Shown here piece after piece: positions 5,791 through 7,293 of a stretch of 7,293 nucleotides of DNA. This DNA is from Ruminococcus sp. UBA5884. Its GTDB lineage: Bacteria; Bacillota; Clostridia; Oscillospirales; Ruminococcaceae. The stretch lies in assembly GCA_002431975.1 (NCBI GenBank), contig DJFA01000099.1, forward strand, positions 2,754-10,046, in the 5' to 3' direction. The stretch's first letter is position 1. Each line of letters opens with the position of its first letter. The notes under the pieces were generated by a model, which ran no database searches, was not told the DNA's origin, and worked only from the letters and a program-made list of their open reading frames with translations. Position numbers and translations under genes: made by a program.

Positions 5791-5833
5791 TTTGGTTTAC
5801 CGGATTTTTTTCATGCAGATTATATAAAAGCAC

Positions 5834-5862
5834 TTGAAAATATACGGATAATTTGATATAAT
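5834..5862 (+). promoter_or_regulatory. Promoter of the CBS-cysK operon
   Basis: -35 TTGAAA (5834-5839), a 17-base spacer and -10 TATAAT (5857-5862), with an extended TGA (5854-5856). The predicted start near 5869 leaves only a few bases before the AAGGAG ribosome binding site at 5876-5881. No T-box, SAM riboswitch or other leader precedes cysK. Confidence 0.85.
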
Positions 5863-5897
5863 GATAAAAAATATCAAGGAGATGACTTCTGTTAATC

Positions 5898-6308
5898 ATG
5901 AATATTCTTTCTCTGCTTAAATATAAAAGCAGTGTAGCCTACCTCTATAATGACAATACTCTGCGTCAGGGTCTTGAAAAAATGCGTTTCCATGGCTATA
6001 CCGCTATTCCTGTCATATCCCGTGACGGAAAATATGTCGGTACTGTAAGCGAGGGCGATTTCTTATGGCACTGCATTGACAGAAATATATCAGATATAAA
6101 AGATGAGGAAAATTTCTTTGTAAATGATATAATCCGTTCAGGCTGGAATCCTCCTGCAAAAATCAGCATTACCATTGAAGACCTGCTTCTCATGGTCATG
6201 GACCAGAATTTTATCCCTATGATTGATGACAGAAATTCTTTTATCGGGATAATTACCAGAAAAGATATTATAAAACAGTTTTATAATAAAACATATATAA
6301 AGGAGTGA
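5898..6308 (+). CDS. Stand-alone CBS-pair (Bateman) domain protein
   Basis: Cytosolic 136-residue protein made of one tandem CBS pair with no catalytic domain. The first CBS runs about 12-58: LRQGLEKMRFHGYTAIPVIS, then DGKYVGTVSEGDFLW. The second runs about 75-132: VNDIIRSG, then FIPMIDDRNSFIGIITRKDII. Such pairs bind adenosyl ligands (AMP, ATP, SAM or c-di-AMP) and usually signal to a partner. Small Firmicutes CBS proteins such as DarB/CbpB bind c-di-AMP, but I cannot assign this one to that group. The start is uncertain: AAGGAG (5876-5881) lies 16 bases before this ATG, which is long, while an in-frame CTG at 5889 lies 7 bases after it and would add three residues. I keep the ATG because small CBS proteins of this type commonly begin MNIL; that is recollection, not an alignment. 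cysK begins 7 bases after the stop, and its ribosome binding site overlaps the last codons here, so the two are co-transcribed. Confidence 0.85.
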   Translation: MNILSLLKYKSSVAYLYNDNTLRQGLEKMRFHGYTAIPVISRDGKYVGTVSEGDFLWHCIDRNISDIKDEENFFVNDIIRSGWNPPAKISITIEDLLLMVMDQNFIPMIDDRNSFIGIITRKDIIKQFYNKTYIKE

Positions 6309-6315
6309 CTTGTTT

Positions 6316-7245
6316 ATGTCAGAAATTTATACTTCAGTAACTCAGCTTGTGGGTAATACTCCCCTCTTTGAGCTTAAAAACCTTGAGGAAAAATATGATA
6401 TCAAGGCAAAAATTCTCGCAAAGCTTGAGTATTTCAATCCTGCCGGAAGCATCAAGGACAGAGTTGCTGTAAATATGATTGAGGACGCTGAAAAAAAAGG
6501 TCTTATAGGTGAAAATGCTGTTATAATCGAACCTACAAGCGGCAATACCGGTATAGGTCTTGCCTGTATCGCTGCTGCAAAGGGCTACAGAGCAATATTT
6601 ACCATGCCTGAAACAATGAGCGTTGAACGCAGAAAGCTTTTAAAGGCTTATGGTGCTGAAATAGTTCTTACTGACGGCTCAAAGGGCATGAAAGGTGCTA
6701 TTGAAAAGGCTGATGAACTCAAAAAGGAAATACCCGGTTCAATAATCCTCGGTCAGTTCATCAATCCTGCAAATCCTGAAATACATGAAAAAACTACCGG
6801 CGTTGAAATATGGAATGATACTGACGGAAATGTTGATATTCTTATAGCCGGTGTCGGAACAGGCGGAACTCTTACCGGAACAGGCAGATATCTTAAATCA
6901 AAAAATCCTGATATACAGGTAATTGCTGTTGAACCTGCGGATTCTCCTGTACTCTCACAGGGTCATGGAGGCCCTCATAAAATACAGGGTATCGGTGCAG
7001 GATTTGTTCCGAAAACTCTTGACACTGATATATTTGACAAGGTAATCACTGCTGAAACAGATGAATCATATGAAATGTGCAGAAAAATTGCTCATTGTGA
7101 AGGAATATTTGTCGGAATATCCTCAGGTGCAGCAGCTGCGGCAGCTTTGAAAACTGCATCTCTCCCTGAAAACTATGGCAAAAATATTGTTGTCATTTTC
7201 CCTGACAACGGCGAAAAGTATCTTTCAACTCCAAGATTTATATAA
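6316..7245 (+). CDS. cysK: Cysteine synthase (O-acetylserine sulfhydrylase)
   Basis: PLP-dependent enzyme that makes L-cysteine from O-acetyl-L-serine and sulfide, in the cytosol. From the ATG at 6316 it has 309 residues, the usual CysK length. Motifs: NPAGSIKDR at 41-49 with Lys47 as the PLP Schiff-base lysine; EPTSGNTG at 72-79 binding the substrate carboxylate; GVGTGGTLTG at 179-188 holding the PLP phosphate; KIQGIGAGFVP at 222-232; GISSGA at 267-272 with a serine near the pyridine nitrogen; and PDNGEKYLST at 296-305. All are intact. The start follows AAAGGAG (6299-6305) by 10 bases; the TTG at 6310 is only 4 bases from it and is unlikely. A homologue using other acceptors, such as O-phosphoserine or homocysteine, cannot be wholly excluded, but the motifs fit OASS best. 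The gene shares the promoter at 5834 with the CBS-pair gene. No terminator is visible in the 48 bases that follow. Confidence 0.95.
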   Translation: MSEIYTSVTQLVGNTPLFELKNLEEKYDIKAKILAKLEYFNPAGSIKDRVAVNMIEDAEKKGLIGENAVIIEPTSGNTGIGLACIAAAKGYRAIFTMPETMSVERRKLLKAYGAEIVLTDGSKGMKGAIEKADELKKEIPGSIILGQFINPANPEIHEKTTGVEIWNDTDGNVDILIAGVGTGGTLTGTGRYLKSKNPDIQVIAVEPADSPVLSQGHGGPHKIQGIGAGFVPKTLDTDIFDKVITAETDESYEMCRKIAHCEGIFVGISSGAAAAAALKTASLPENYGKNIVVIFPDNGEKYLSTPRFI

Positions 7246-7293
7246 ACGCCAATTCGATGGTCATTTCTGTGATTCGTTTATCTGAAATTAAAT

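Overview
The window looks like chromosomal DNA of a low-GC Gram-positive gut anaerobe close to Ruminococcus (Oscillospiraceae). The reasons are the AT-rich intergenic DNA, strong GGAGG-type ribosome binding sites, a secreted family-5 endoglucanase carrying a dockerin, lipoprotein peptidoglycan carboxypeptidases, and short GGGCGA hairpin repeats of a kind common in Clostridia. The genus is an inference from gene content.

Layout, left to right. A VanZ-like membrane protein (+) ends in a hairpin that overlaps its stop codon. A 156-base gap holds one copy of a dispersed hairpin repeat. Next, on the minus strand, is a secreted GH5 endoglucanase with a C-terminal dockerin. Between this gene and the next lies a divergent promoter region. 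On its plus-strand side it carries a fluoride (crcB-type) riboswitch with an overlapping intrinsic terminator, directly ahead of a CPA-family cation/proton antiporter gene. After another promoter come two tandem paralogous lipoprotein D,D- or L,D-carboxypeptidases (VanY/LdcB type); the first has an extra Ig-like (BIG2) domain. A second copy of the hairpin repeat follows. The last unit is a promoter driving a stand-alone CBS-pair protein and a cysteine synthase (cysK) gene 7 bases apart.

How the genes work together. The riboswitch and antiporter form a self-contained fluoride-response unit: fluoride binding should stop the terminator from forming and allow expression of the transporter. The two carboxypeptidases form a cell-wall trimming operon. 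The CBS protein and CysK are co-transcribed, and the adenosyl-ligand-binding CBS pair may report nucleotide status to sulfur assimilation, but that link is inference. The GH5-dockerin protein is an extracellular plant cell wall enzyme, probably docked on a cohesin scaffold encoded elsewhere.

The most notable content is the fluoride riboswitch, whose aptamer and terminator share bases 2474-2485, placed ahead of an antiporter rather than a classical CrcB/Fluc channel. Four promoters in the window share the same architecture: TATAAT, a 17-base spacer and an extended TGn. I found no tRNA, rRNA, CRISPR array, insertion sequence or phage gene. The last 48 bases after cysK show no recognisable feature.
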